Of a stretch of DNA of 39,476 nt, positions 25,466 to 34,404 are shown in pieces (position 1 is the first letter of the stretch; every line of letters starts with the position of its first letter). A program made the position numbers and the translations under genes. The DNA comes from Flammeovirga sp. EKP202 (GTDB lineage: Bacteria; Bacteroidota; Bacteroidia; Cytophagales; Flammeovirgaceae). The stretch is from assembly GCF_014534745.1 (NCBI RefSeq), contig NZ_JACVVP010000064.1, positions 1-39,476 on the forward strand, given 5' to 3'. Below the pieces are notes generated by a model that saw nothing but the letters and a program-made list of their open reading frames with translations, was not told the DNA's origin and did no database searches.

Positions 25466-26389
25466 CTAGATGAACAAAGAGCTAATTGATTCGTGATCTT
25501 GGATCTTTCTGATTGCTTTTGCGAAAAGCTCAGCCACAGAAAGTACGGTGATTTTCTCTCTGCTTTCTACAGGAAGAGTATCAGTAACAACCAATTCTTC
25601 AAGAACTGAAGCTGCTACACGGTCGTAAGCTGGTCCAGAAAGAACACCGTGTGTACAGATGGCTCTTACTGATTTTGCTCCTTTCTCCATGATGATCTCA
25701 GCGGCATTACATAAAGTACCTGCTGTATCTGCTAAGTCATCAATAAGAATTACATTTTTGTCTTTTACATCACCAATAACTTGCATTGATGCTACTTCAT
25801 TTGCTCTTTCACGGTGCTTGTCACACATCACGATATCAGCTTTGAAGTGTTTTGCATAAGATCTTGCTCTCTTAGCACCTCCCACATCTGGAGAAGCGAA
25901 AGTCAAGTTATCTAATCCTAAGCTCTCAATGTAAGGAACAAAGATAGGTGAGCTTTGTAGATGGACTACAGGGATGTCGAAGAATCCTTGAATTTGGTCA
26001 GCATGTAACTCACAAGTTACTACACGAGTAGCACCTGAGGCAGTTAACAAGTTGGCGATTAGTTTCGCACCAATACCTACTCTTGGCTTGTCTTTTCTAT
26101 CCTGACGTGCATATCCGAAGTACGGAAGAAGAACAGTAACCGTTTGTGCGGAAGCTCTTTTTGCAGCATCAATCAGTAAAAGAAGTTCGAGTAAGTTATC
26201 TGCTGGAGGACAAGTGGATTGAATGATAAAAACATCACAACCTCTTATTGATTCATTGAAGTGTGTAGAAATTTCTCCATCACTAAAACGTTGAAGAACT
26301 ACATCTCCTAAAGATTTACCATAAGAGTGTGCTATTTTGCTCGCGAGATATTCTGTTCCCGAAGCTGAAAAGATTTTAACTGAAGACAT
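25466..26389 (-). CDS. prs: Ribose-phosphate pyrophosphokinase
   Basis: Makes PRPP from ribose 5-phosphate and ATP for nucleotide, His, Trp and NAD synthesis. Family motifs are present in order: FSDGEISTHFNESIRG, PYFGYARQDRKDKPR (ATP loop), CELHADQIQGFFDIP, and the PRPP loop VILIDDLADTAGT. The 307-aa length is typical. Upstream of rplY, as in many bacteria, but separated by a terminator. Confidence 0.97.
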   Translation of the reverse strand: MSSVKIFSASGTEYLASKIAHSYGKSLGDVVLQRFSDGEISTHFNESIRGCDVFIIQSTCPPADNLLELLLLIDAAKRASAQTVTVLLPYFGYARQDRKDKPRVGIGAKLIANLLTASGATRVVTCELHADQIQGFFDIPVVHLQSSPIFVPYIESLGLDNLTFASPDVGGAKRARSYAKHFKADIVMCDKHRERANEVASMQVIGDVKDKNVILIDDLADTAGTLCNAAEIIMEKGAKSVRAICTHGVLSGPAYDRVAASVLEELVVTDTLPVESREKITVLSVAELFAKAIRKIQDHESISSLFI

Positions 26390-26490
26390 CAGTATATTTT
26401 TTTTGGTACGCTATCTATAATTCAAGACGAAAGACAGAAGAATTGTATGTGAAAATTAATGATTTAATAACACCACATTTCCTATGTCAC

Positions 26491-26500
26491 TGCAAATTTA
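26491..26500 (-). promoter_or_regulatory. prs: Promoter -7 element of prs
   Basis: On the minus strand TAAATTTGCA matches TAnnTTTG exactly, followed by CA, about 105 bases before the ATG. No clear -33 TTG at proper spacing. Confidence 0.5.
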
Positions 26501-26544
26501 TAATATTCAAGATAATGTTACTCTATTCATTAGAAATAATTATA

Positions 26545-26574
26545 ATTAAAAAGGCAATCTTGTAATAGATTGCC
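26545..26574 (-). terminator. Terminator of the 128-aa secreted protein gene
   Basis: Stem GGCAATCT (26553-26560) with AGATTGCC (26567-26574), loop TGTAAT, followed on the minus strand by TTTTTAATT. Confidence 0.82.
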
Positions 26575-26610
26575 TCAATTTTAAATAAATACTTCTTATT
26601 TTTTTATTTA

Positions 26611-26997
26611 TTAATCTCTTAAAACGTAATAATAAGTACCATCACTGTTCATCAAAAGGTCAGCTTTTTGTGCAATTTGTTCTAAATCCACATCATGCAC
26701 GTCTCCATTATGATAGTGGATTAATCTGAAATCATCAGCACTGTAAACATAAACTTCTGATACAAGTGTACTTTCTTCATGAAGTGCATTAAATTCTTCA
26801 TGATTGTTCAAACCCCAATCCAATTCAGTAAGCGTAGTTTCTAAACTGCTTAGGTATTGGGGACCTAGTGACTCTAAAACTGAATACTCCACTTGTGAAT
26901 ATTCTTCTTCATTAATTTTTTTAATTTCTTCTGTTTGAGCGAAAACAAAGGCAGAAGCAAAGCCAATTAAGAGTGCAAGGAGGAATGTCTTTCTCAT
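26611..26997 (-). CDS. Small secreted protein of unknown function
   Basis: A 128-residue protein with a textbook signal peptide (LLALLIGFASAFVFAQ). The mature part of about 108 residues is acidic, without cysteine, and ends in GTYYYVLRD. I do not recognise the family. It is monocistronic, with its own terminator. Confidence 0.75.
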   Translation of the reverse strand: MRKTFLLALLIGFASAFVFAQTEEIKKINEEEYSQVEYSVLESLGPQYLSSLETTLTELDWGLNNHEEFNALHEESTLVSEVYVYSADDFRLIHYHNGDVHDVDLEQIAQKADLLMNSDGTYYYVLRD

Positions 26998-27197
26998 GAT
27001 GATAGTTTTTTCGGTGATGAATTAGAATACAGTATTAAACGTTGTTCTATAGGTTAGAGATGTTTATAGGTTGTGACTTAAACGTAATATTTTATTCCTT
27101 TTTCTATATTTTTAAAATATGTTAATTTTACGAAAAAGTCAAATTTAAAGTGTAGTATTTACATTTTATTGATAACTATCATCTTATGCGGCTGTTT

Positions 27198-28094
27198 TTA
27201 ACGATTTATTTGCAATCCTCCTGAATGTAAAGCAATGATTTTTTGATCTTTTTTGAAATATCCTGTTTGGAGAAGGTCCATTACACCATAAAGCATTTTA
27301 CCTGTATAAATACGCTCTAGTTCAATGTTATATTTTTGATGAAATTGATCAATAAATGCCATTAATTCAGGCTTTTTCTTGGCGTATCCACCAAAATGAT
27401 AGTCGGTATTGAGTATCCATTGAGGGAAAGAAGAAGTGTCTAGTCCTTCTAAAAACTCATTGATATCATCATATAAAAATGCTCCACCTTTTAAAGCTGG
27501 AAAACCAATAACATTTACATCAGACCTTAATGAAGCAATTAGTCCCGCTAAAGTACCTCCTGTACCACAAGCTGCACAAACATAATCTCCTGCTTCAAGC
27601 ACTTCATTCAATTCCTCTCCCAATTCACCAACACCTTTTAAAGCAAGAGTATTAGAACCACCCATAGGTGCCATGTAGAATTCCCCTAATTGTTCTCTTA
27701 ATTTAGGAATATGTTCTTTATAATTTCGAAAAGAAGTACGATCAAGGTAGGTCAGTTCCATGCCTTGTTTGGTTGCAAAATCAAGCGTTGGGTTTAATGG
27801 TAAATGTTCTTCACCTCTAATCACACCAACGGTATCTAACCCATATAATTTTCCAGCGGCAGCAAAAGCATGAATATGACTGGAATAGGCCCCTCCAAAA
27901 GTGAGAATCTTCTGATAGCCATCTGCCTTGGCTTGAAGTAAATTGTATTTTAGTTTTCTCCATTTATTTCCTGAAACTTCAGGGTGGGTAAGATCATCTC
28001 TTTTAACAAAAAAACGAACTCCATTTTCAGAAAAAATAGAGTCCGTTAGTTCTTGCAAAGGAGTATTTTCGATCGGTAATTCGAAAGTTTCCAT
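27198..28094 (-). CDS. PLP-dependent enzyme, ACC deaminase/D-cysteine desulfhydrase family
   Basis: A 298-residue fold-type II PLP enzyme. The Schiff-base Lys44 lies in SGNKWRKLKY, and the strand FGGAYSSHIHA carries the Ser/His pair near the cofactor carboxylate. CGTGGTLAGL is the phosphate-binding loop. The family includes ACC deaminase and D-cysteine desulfhydrase; the sequence alone does not decide which. It starts 12 bases after hslV, so the two form an operon. Confidence 0.9.
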   Translation of the reverse strand: METFELPIENTPLQELTDSIFSENGVRFFVKRDDLTHPEVSGNKWRKLKYNLLQAKADGYQKILTFGGAYSSHIHAFAAAGKLYGLDTVGVIRGEEHLPLNPTLDFATKQGMELTYLDRTSFRNYKEHIPKLREQLGEFYMAPMGGSNTLALKGVGELGEELNEVLEAGDYVCAACGTGGTLAGLIASLRSDVNVIGFPALKGGAFLYDDINEFLEGLDTSSFPQWILNTDYHFGGYAKKKPELMAFIDQFHQKYNIELERIYTGKMLYGVMDLLQTGYFKKDQKIIALHSGGLQINR

Positions 28095-28106
28095 GCTTTA
28101 TTATAA

Positions 28107-28649
28107 TTATGCTTTTACTTTTTCAATCACAAAGTTGTGGTTGGTGTAAATACAGATATCAGCGGCAATACTAAGTCCTTCACGAACCATATCTTCAGCA
28201 GACATATCGCTCGCATGTTTTTTAAGTGCTAAAGCAGCTGATTGAGCATACATACTACCAGAACCAATTGCAGCAATATCATGATCAGGTTCAATTACAT
28301 CACCTGTACCAGAAATGATCAATACATCATTGATATCTGCTACAATCATCATCGCTTCTAATTTTCTAAGGTATCTGTCCATACGCCAATCTTTTGCTAA
28401 GTCAATTGCCGCACGTTTCATGTTACCGTTGAAAGCATTTAATTTTTCTTCAAAACGCTCCATCAAAGTAAAAGCATCTGCTGTAGAACCTGCAAAACCA
28501 CAAACGATTTTACCTCCCATTAATGTTCTTACCTTTTTTACGTTACTTTTTGCTACTGTATTTCCGAAAGTAGCTTGTCCGTCAGCGCCAAGTGCTACTT
28601 CACCATCTTTTTTGATGGCAAGGACGGTTGTTGATCTAAACTTTTCCAT
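28107..28649 (-). CDS. hslV: ATP-dependent protease subunit HslV
   Basis: Proteasome-like peptidase that pairs with the HslU ATPase. The catalytic N-terminal Thr is Thr7 in RSTTVLAI, so a six-residue propeptide must be removed. VALGADGQATFGNT and GFAGSTADAF are family signatures. The 180-aa length is normal. hslU is not in the window. It is followed at 12 bases by the PLP enzyme gene. Confidence 0.96.
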   Translation of the reverse strand: MEKFRSTTVLAIKKDGEVALGADGQATFGNTVAKSNVKKVRTLMGGKIVCGFAGSTADAFTLMERFEEKLNAFNGNMKRAAIDLAKDWRMDRYLRKLEAMMIVADINDVLIISGTGDVIEPDHDIAAIGSGSMYAQSAALALKKHASDMSAEDMVREGLSIAADICIYTNHNFVIEKVKA

Positions 28650-28748
28650 ATATCTTTTTTGGTATGTACTAAAATCAAAAATTTGAAATAAGAAATTCTG
28701 TTTTGGTACTTCGTCTCAACCAATAAACGACCCATGAATGGAATCCTC

Positions 28749-28821
28749 GACAAATTGTCAGTATTGGGTAGATTGATCGGTTTATTTTCTTATGAAGTTA
28801 TATAAATCTGACGAATTTGTC
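28749..28821. repeat. Two related palindromes in the hslV/aminopeptidase divergent region
   Basis: GACAAATTGTC (28749-28759) is a perfect odd palindrome. GACGAATTTGTC (28810-28821) is a one-mismatch version of the same half-sites, 51 bases further on. They may be operator sites for one or both divergent genes. AT-rich context makes chance occurrence possible. Confidence 0.35.
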
Positions 28822-28906
28822 ATATTATAAGTGAATATCATTCTAACTCTCGATTTTCTGAGCTATTTTCATAACCAAATAATCAAAATAAGAAGAAAAC
28901 CATTTT

Positions 28907-31501
28907 ATGCTATACAAAATTAAACGATCTGTATCGGTGCTTTTTGTAGTGGGTGCTTTGAATGCCTGTAAAACCACACAACCTACAGCTCAGGAAAACG
29001 GAAACCTAACAGAAGTTACCCCAGCCATTCCATTAGCTCCAGCAGCACCAATTAAAGACGAGAAATTAGTACCAGATTGGGTTGCGAAAAAAGGGCCTTA
29101 TAACCCATCTTTCAGTACCGCTTTTGATTTACTACACACACAATTAAAAGTGAGTTTTGATTGGGAAAAACAAAGAATGTCTGGAGACGCCGTGTTGACA
29201 TTGCAACCTCATTTCTATACCCAAAATGAAGTCGTCCTTGATGCAAAGAATTTTGATATACATAAAGTAGAGTTAACGGATAAGAAGCAAAATGTATTAC
29301 AGGAGTTAGATTATAGTTATGATAGTCTTCAACTGACCATTGCTTTAGATAAAGATTATACAAGAAAAGATATTTTTGGTTTACATATCTCTTATACTGC
29401 TAAGCCAAATGAAAGGCAGACTTCAGGCAGTGAAGCCATCACAAGTGATAAGGGATTGTATTTTATCAACCCATTGGGTGATGAAATCGGAAAACCACAG
29501 CAGATTTGGACGCAAGGTGAAACAAGTGCCAACTCTTGTTGGTTCCCAACTTTTGATCACCCTAATGTGAAAATGAAGCAAGATATCTACATGACGGTTC
29601 AAGATAAATATGTATCACTATCAAATGGTCGTTTAGTATCTCAAAAGAAAAATTCAGACGGTACAAGAACAGATCATTGGAAGCAGGATCAACCGCATTC
29701 TGTTTATCTAACAATGATGGCGGTAGGTGATTACGCAGTAGTAAAAGATGAGTGGAGAGGGAAAGAAGTCAGCTATTATGTAGAGCCTGAATATGAAAAA
29801 TACGCAAGAACCATCTTTGGTAATACACCTGAGATGTTGGAGTTCTTCTCCAATAAATTTCAGTACGAGTATCCGTGGGATAAATATTCTCAAATCATTA
29901 TCCGTGATTTTGTAAGTGGAGCGATGGAAAATACTTCAGCTTCTACTTTTATGGAAGCTGTACAAGTAGATGATAGAGAAAAGTTAGATCAGGATTGGGA
30001 TTTTATTATTGCACATGAACTTTTCCATCATTGGTTTGGTGATTTAGTAACTAATGAATCATGGGCTAATTTACCTTTAAATGAGGCGTGGGCCAATTAC
30101 AGTGAGTATTTATGGAGAGAATATAAACAAGGTAAGGATGAGGCTGATTTCGCTTTACAATCTGAATTAGAAAGTTATTTAGCAGAATCAGAAACAAAAC
30201 AAGAACCACTCATTCGTTATCATTACTTAAATAAAGAAGATATGTTTGATAGTCACTCTTACGCCAAGGGTGGTTACACATTAAACTTATTGAGAAATAC
30301 AATTGGTGATGATGCCTTTTTTGAAGGTGCAGCTCTTTATTTAAAAAATAATGCTTTTAAGGCGGCGGAAATTGCACATTTAAGAATTGCATTTGAAGAG
30401 GTGACGGGCCAGGATTTGAATTGGTTCTTTGATCAGTGGTTTATGAAGGCAGGGCACCCTGATATTCTTGTAATGGAAAAATTTAGCGGAAATACTTTAG
30501 AATTGACAGTACAACAACGTCAAGACCCTGAGTATACGCCAGTTTATCGTATTCCAACAAAAGTTCAATTCTTATGGAAAGACGGTAAAAAAGAGGATAG
30601 AAAAATTGTTTTGAATAAAGATCAACAATCTTTCTCATTTATGTTTGATTCGAAACCTGACTTAGTCATTTTTGATCCCGCTCATATTATCCCAGGTGTT
30701 ATTTCACATACCAAAAGTATTGATGCTTATTTAATTCAAGCAAAATATGCTGAAAATGTAATGCATAGAGTAGAGGCATTGGAAAATTTAGGAAATTCAA
30801 TTATTGCTGATCCTTCATTGGTGGTTGTCCTAAACTCTTATTTGAAAGATCCATTTTGGGGAATCAGAGAGACAACAGCTGGGCTTTTTGAGGGATATCA
30901 AGGTACTGGTGATTTAACAGAGACGAAGAGTATTTTGAAAAATATTGTAGTGAATGATCCTAATTCATCAGTACGAGCAACGGCATTGAGTACATTAAGT
31001 ACAATCAGTGAAGACTTTATTCCAATTGCTAAACAGGCAATGAATGATAGTTCTTATATGGTAGTAGCTACGGCTTTGTATGCAGTATCAGAAATTGAAG
31101 GACCTAGTATAGTTCCAACAGTGGAAAAATTTGAAGAAGCTAGAAATCCAAATATCGTTTTTGTTTCCTCTATGATATATGGTCAGTTTGGTACAAAAGG
31201 AAAACTGGGTTGGTATGATCAAAAATTAGCAGAGATGAATGATCAATTCCGTCAGTATATGTTTAGAACAATGACAGGTTATATCATTACGCTGGAGACT
31301 GAAGAAGAGAAGAAACAAGCTACTGATATCATCTTGAAATATGCAACAAATAATGGTGCAAGCACAGACACTAAAGTAGCGGCTTATCAAGCTATCAGCC
31401 CGATATTGGAAGATGAAAATATTAGCAAAAAAGTAAGTGAAGCACTTTCAAAGGAAAAAGATCAAAAAGTCTTGGAGTCTTTGAAAATGCAAGGGTATTA
31501 G
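28907..31501 (+). CDS. M1-family aminopeptidase lipoprotein with C-terminal helical repeats
   Basis: An 864-residue zinc metallopeptidase. A lipoprotein signal with Cys21 (ALNACK) suggests envelope anchoring. The M1 N-domain contains FPTFDHPNVK. The exopeptidase motif GAMEN is at 338-342, the zinc site HELFH at 370-374, and the third ligand Glu393 in NEAWANYSEY, with the usual 18-residue spacing. SYAKGG probably carries the catalytic Tyr. The C-terminal part, about 610-864, looks like HEAT-type helical repeats (VRATALSTLSTISEDF). The likely role is digestion of peptides at the cell envelope. Confidence 0.94.
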   Translation: MLYKIKRSVSVLFVVGALNACKTTQPTAQENGNLTEVTPAIPLAPAAPIKDEKLVPDWVAKKGPYNPSFSTAFDLLHTQLKVSFDWEKQRMSGDAVLTLQPHFYTQNEVVLDAKNFDIHKVELTDKKQNVLQELDYSYDSLQLTIALDKDYTRKDIFGLHISYTAKPNERQTSGSEAITSDKGLYFINPLGDEIGKPQQIWTQGETSANSCWFPTFDHPNVKMKQDIYMTVQDKYVSLSNGRLVSQKKNSDGTRTDHWKQDQPHSVYLTMMAVGDYAVVKDEWRGKEVSYYVEPEYEKYARTIFGNTPEMLEFFSNKFQYEYPWDKYSQIIIRDFVSGAMENTSASTFMEAVQVDDREKLDQDWDFIIAHELFHHWFGDLVTNESWANLPLNEAWANYSEYLWREYKQGKDEADFALQSELESYLAESETKQEPLIRYHYLNKEDMFDSHSYAKGGYTLNLLRNTIGDDAFFEGAALYLKNNAFKAAEIAHLRIAFEEVTGQDLNWFFDQWFMKAGHPDILVMEKFSGNTLELTVQQRQDPEYTPVYRIPTKVQFLWKDGKKEDRKIVLNKDQQSFSFMFDSKPDLVIFDPAHIIPGVISHTKSIDAYLIQAKYAENVMHRVEALENLGNSIIADPSLVVVLNSYLKDPFWGIRETTAGLFEGYQGTGDLTETKSILKNIVVNDPNSSVRATALSTLSTISEDFIPIAKQAMNDSSYMVVATALYAVSEIEGPSIVPTVEKFEEARNPNIVFVSSMIYGQFGTKGKLGWYDQKLAEMNDQFRQYMFRTMTGYIITLETEEEKKQATDIILKYATNNGASTDTKVAAYQAISPILEDENISKKVSEALSKEKDQKVLESLKMQGY

Positions 31502-31527
31502 ACATTTTTAATGAATAATTAAAAGGA

Positions 31528-31571
31528 GAGGGAAGAAGTGTAACGTGAAACACTCTTCCCTCTTTCTTTTA
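31528..31571 (+). terminator. Terminator of the aminopeptidase gene
   Basis: GAGGGAAG (31528-31535) with CTTCCCTC (31555-31562), then AGTGT with ACACT after a one-base bulge, followed by the T-rich TTTCTTTT. Confidence 0.8.
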
Positions 31572-31599
31572 CTACTGATTTTAAATTGACACTAGATAC

Positions 31600-32694
31600 T
31601 TAGTAATCTAAAAGATCTAAATGATATCTTTTAATGATTTTTTTCAATAGCTCCCCATACAAAGGTGAAGTAGCATAACCGACACCACCATATTTTGTAG
31701 AACCAATCATATCAGCCCATGATGCATAATCTCTTCCTTGAGCAAAAAGTGGAGCGTATCTTTTTTGTTTATTGAGAAAGAGAGAATGTGCTCTGAACGA
31801 CTCCCAGGGTGATTTATACTCTGCAAAAGAGTCTTTTACCACACATTTATAAAGCACTTTACCATTACGTTTCACTTTTTGAGAAGAAACAATAATGCCT
31901 TTGTTTCTTTTAAATTCCTCTTTTGTATAATATTCAGTAGTGGTAATAGGAGTGGTTTTCCTTGATTTATCTTTCACACCAAAGTAATTGTTACCGATTA
32001 CCCTTTTCCCATACCCTGTTTCCAATGCGGCTTGAGCCAATGTGATAGAGGCAGGAACATGATACTTTGCTTGCTCCATTAGGGCTGTTTCAATCTTCTT
32101 CAATGGTGAAGTTGAGGTAAAAAACTCATATACATGAGGAGGAGCTTGCATCTGATCCAAAACATATTGTTTAAAAAGATTAGAAATTTTTGAATTGAGC
32201 TCTATCAAAGACTCATTTTTCAGTTGATCCACTCTGGTCACTTTCTCAGCAATAAGATAATCTGTGACTAATAACTGACGTTCAATTTGAAAGCGATCCA
32301 GAGCGGAGGCAACACTGTTTAATTTCTGTTCTTTGTATTGATCAGAAATGTTTTGGGCGGTTTTAACAGGAATGATTGTGGTTCCGGCGTGATTGACTTC
32401 TTCTATATTGATTCCAAAGTCTTCTATAAACTCATCCATTGTAGGTTCATTGTTACCATAGTGGTATTGGATGGGTGCTTGAACAAAAATGACTTTTTCT
32501 TCAGGACTCGAAAACAATTGGATAACCAAAAGTGTCACCATTAAGGCGATCGTTGTCAGAAGGAGTTTTGGGTTAATGATAAAAGTATACACATTACCGC
32601 GGTAACGTAGATACAGATTGTTAGGAAATTTGATTCCTATGGAAACGTTATTACTTGAAACAGCTAATTCCGATTGATTTTTAAGAAAATACAT
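31600..32694 (-). CDS. Membrane-anchored glucosaminidase (GH73-type peptidoglycan hydrolase)
   Basis: A 364-residue protein with one membrane segment at about 43-60, then a roughly 130-residue helical linker and a C-terminal glucosaminidase domain (about 200-360). The catalytic Glu225 is in LAQAALETGYGKR, followed by NNYFGVKD and a SPLYGELLKKII end, as in FlgJ/Bax-like enzymes. It should cleave beta-1,4 linkages in peptidoglycan from the periplasmic side of the inner membrane. It is monocistronic. Confidence 0.92.
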   Translation of the reverse strand: MYFLKNQSELAVSSNNVSIGIKFPNNLYLRYRGNVYTFIINPKLLLTTIALMVTLLVIQLFSSPEEKVIFVQAPIQYHYGNNEPTMDEFIEDFGINIEEVNHAGTTIIPVKTAQNISDQYKEQKLNSVASALDRFQIERQLLVTDYLIAEKVTRVDQLKNESLIELNSKISNLFKQYVLDQMQAPPHVYEFFTSTSPLKKIETALMEQAKYHVPASITLAQAALETGYGKRVIGNNYFGVKDKSRKTTPITTTEYYTKEEFKRNKGIIVSSQKVKRNGKVLYKCVVKDSFAEYKSPWESFRAHSLFLNKQKRYAPLFAQGRDYASWADMIGSTKYGGVGYATSPLYGELLKKIIKRYHLDLLDY

Positions 32695-32880
32695 GACAAC
32701 AAAACTTTACCTTTGAGAAATTATAAAACTTACTTACTATCTCGACCAAATGAATTAAAAATGAACACTTGATAGTTGGAATGATTAAGGTGTCATCTTT
32801 AAATTTGATTACGATGTAAAATTAGTTTAAAAATTAAACATTGTCAATAATTTAAACATAAATATTTAAAAATATTCAAA

Positions 32881-33081
32881 ATGGCTATTAGTTTCAATAC
32901 AATGAGGGTAGGGAGAACCTATAAATTAATCAATTACGGAGAGGTGTTTATTTTTGAAACATTGTCAATTACACCTAATGATGATTATTTAATCAAAATA
33001 CTTGACACCTTGGAGCAGTGTTACTTAAGTGAATTATATCAGTTTGGGAAAGGGAAAGATTTTATGATTGATGAGGTATAA
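32881..33081 (+). CDS. Small conserved-looking protein of unknown function
   Basis: A 66-residue protein (MAISFNTMRVGRTYKL...), predicted small beta-rich, with alternating hydrophobic and charged residues and a C-terminal GKGKDFMIDEV. I have the impression of similar 60-70-aa Cytophagales proteins but cannot confirm it. Its ATG is preceded by a very AT-rich stretch free of other ORFs, which supports a real gene. Its stop is 16 bases before a hairpin that serves the convergent gene. Confidence 0.62.
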   Translation: MAISFNTMRVGRTYKLINYGEVFIFETLSITPNDDYLIKILDTLEQCYLSELYQFGKGKDFMIDEV

Positions 33082-33091
33082 TATCTTGAGA

Positions 33092-33130
33092 ATAAAAAAC
33101 GCCTCTGATATTTTAAGCATCAAAGGCGTT
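33092..33130 (-). terminator. Terminator of the adenosyltransferase operon
   Basis: Stem AACGCCT-TGAT / ATCA-AGGCGTT (33098-33109 / 33119-33130) with one mismatch, followed on the minus strand by TTTTTATTC. It may also stop the convergent 66-aa gene. Confidence 0.82.
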
Positions 33131-33141
33131 CTTATCATTTA

Positions 33142-33699
33142 TTATTTTCTTGGAATCCAATAATTCTCATCTACTTTAAGATCCGCTGCCATTTTTCTTG
33201 ACAGCACAAAAAGGTAATCTGATAATCGGTTCAAATAACGAACAATAATGTAATCTGATAATCCATCTTCTTCGTCTAGTGCAATGGCTAATCTTTCTGC
33301 TCTTCTGCAAACAGTTCTTCCTAAATGACAGAAAGAAACTGAAGTATGACCGCCAGGGAGAACAAAATATTTCAATGGTTGAAGATCTTCTTCCATTTCA
33401 TCAATGGCATTTTCAAGATACTCAATGTCTGATTCAAGCAAATCAGGTTTTTTCAATTGAGGTTTATCGGGGTCAGCTGCTAATTCAGCACCTATAGTAA
33501 ATAATCGATCTTGAATTTCTTTCAAGACAGTACTTCTTGGGATATTTACATCTTGATCACGAATAAGGCCAACGTATGAATTTAATTCATCAATTGTTCC
33601 GTAAGCCTCAATTCTTGGATGAGACTTTTTGACTCTTTTCCCTCCAAATAACGAAGTTTCTCCTTTGTCTCCAGTTTTAGTATATACTTTCATGATCAT
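33142..33699 (-). CDS. Cob(I)yrinic acid a,c-diamide adenosyltransferase, PduO type
   Basis: A 185-residue enzyme that transfers the adenosyl group of ATP to cob(I)alamin. The N-terminal ATP loop [17 protein letters not shown] and [16 protein letters not shown], then [11 protein letters not shown] and [15 protein letters not shown], are PduO-type signatures. The first ATG (33699) overlaps the stop of the ABC gene by four bases (ATGA); Met3 is a possible alternative start. It is the last gene of a three-gene unit that ends in a clear terminator. No other cobalamin genes or B12 riboswitch are seen. Confidence 0.94.
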   Translation of the reverse strand: MIMKVYTKTGDKGETSLFGGKRVKKSHPRIEAYGTIDELNSYVGLIRDQDVNIPRSTVLKEIQDRLFTIGAELAADPDKPQLKKPDLLESDIEYLENAIDEMEEDLQPLKYFVLPGGHTSVSFCHLGRTVCRRAERLAIALDEEDGLSDYIIVRYLNRLSDYLFVLSRKMAADLKVDENYWIPRK

Positions 33700-34400
33700 A
33701 CTTTTGTAATATTTTGATTGATTTCATCTTTCTCCACTAATCCATCTCTTAATCTGATGACCCTATGAGCATAATTGGCAATATCTTCTTCGTGAGTTAC
33801 CATGATAATGGTGTTTCCTTTTTGATGTAATTCATCAAAAATGGCCATGATCTCATAAGAAGTTTTAGTGTCGAGTGCACCTGTAGGTTCATCAGCAAGA
33901 ATAATACTTGGTCTGTTCACTAGTGCTCTAGCAATAGCTACTCTTTGTCTTTGTCCACCAGAAAGCTCATTTGGTTTATGGGAGACTCTATTTCCTAACC
34001 CTACAGCATCCAAAGAAGCCTGAGCTCTTTCAAGTCGTTCTTCTTTTCCAACGCCTGCATAAACCAGAGGCAGGGCTACATTATCTAGAATAGTAGATCG
34101 AGGAAGTAAGTTAAACGATTGGAATACAAAGCCAATTTCTTTATTTCTAACCGATGCAAGTTCGTTTTCAGTCATATCACTGACATCTTGATTACTCAAC
34201 CAGTATTGACCTTCGCTTGGCGTGTCTAAGCACCCAATAATGTTCATTAAAGTTGACTTTCCTGAACCTGAAGGCCCCATAAAAGCAACGTACTCACCTC
34301 TTTGAATAGAAATATCGATGGTTTTTAAGGCTTTGATTACTTCATCACCCATTTGGTAAATTCGAGAGATGCCTTTTGTTTTAATTACTTCTTTTGACAT
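33696..34400 (-). CDS. ABC transporter ATP-binding protein, MacB/LolD type
   Basis: A 234-residue ATPase. Walker A is at 42-50 (GPSGSGKST), the signature LSGGQ at 146-150, Walker B IILADE at 166-171, and the H-loop VTHEEDIA follows. The sequence fits the MacB/LolD/FtsE group that drives FtsX-like permeases. No permease of that type is present in the window. It starts four bases after the 11-TM/TPR gene and overlaps the adenosyltransferase gene by four bases. Confidence 0.95.
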   Translation of the reverse strand: MSKEVIKTKGISRIYQMGDEVIKALKTIDISIQRGEYVAFMGPSGSGKSTLMNIIGCLDTPSEGQYWLSNQDVSDMTENELASVRNKEIGFVFQSFNLLPRSTILDNVALPLVYAGVGKEERLERAQASLDAVGLGNRVSHKPNELSGGQRQRVAIARALVNRPSIILADEPTGALDTKTSYEIMAIFDELHQKGNTIIMVTHEEDIANYAHRVIRLRDGLVEKDEINQNITKV

Positions 34401-34404
34401 AAAG

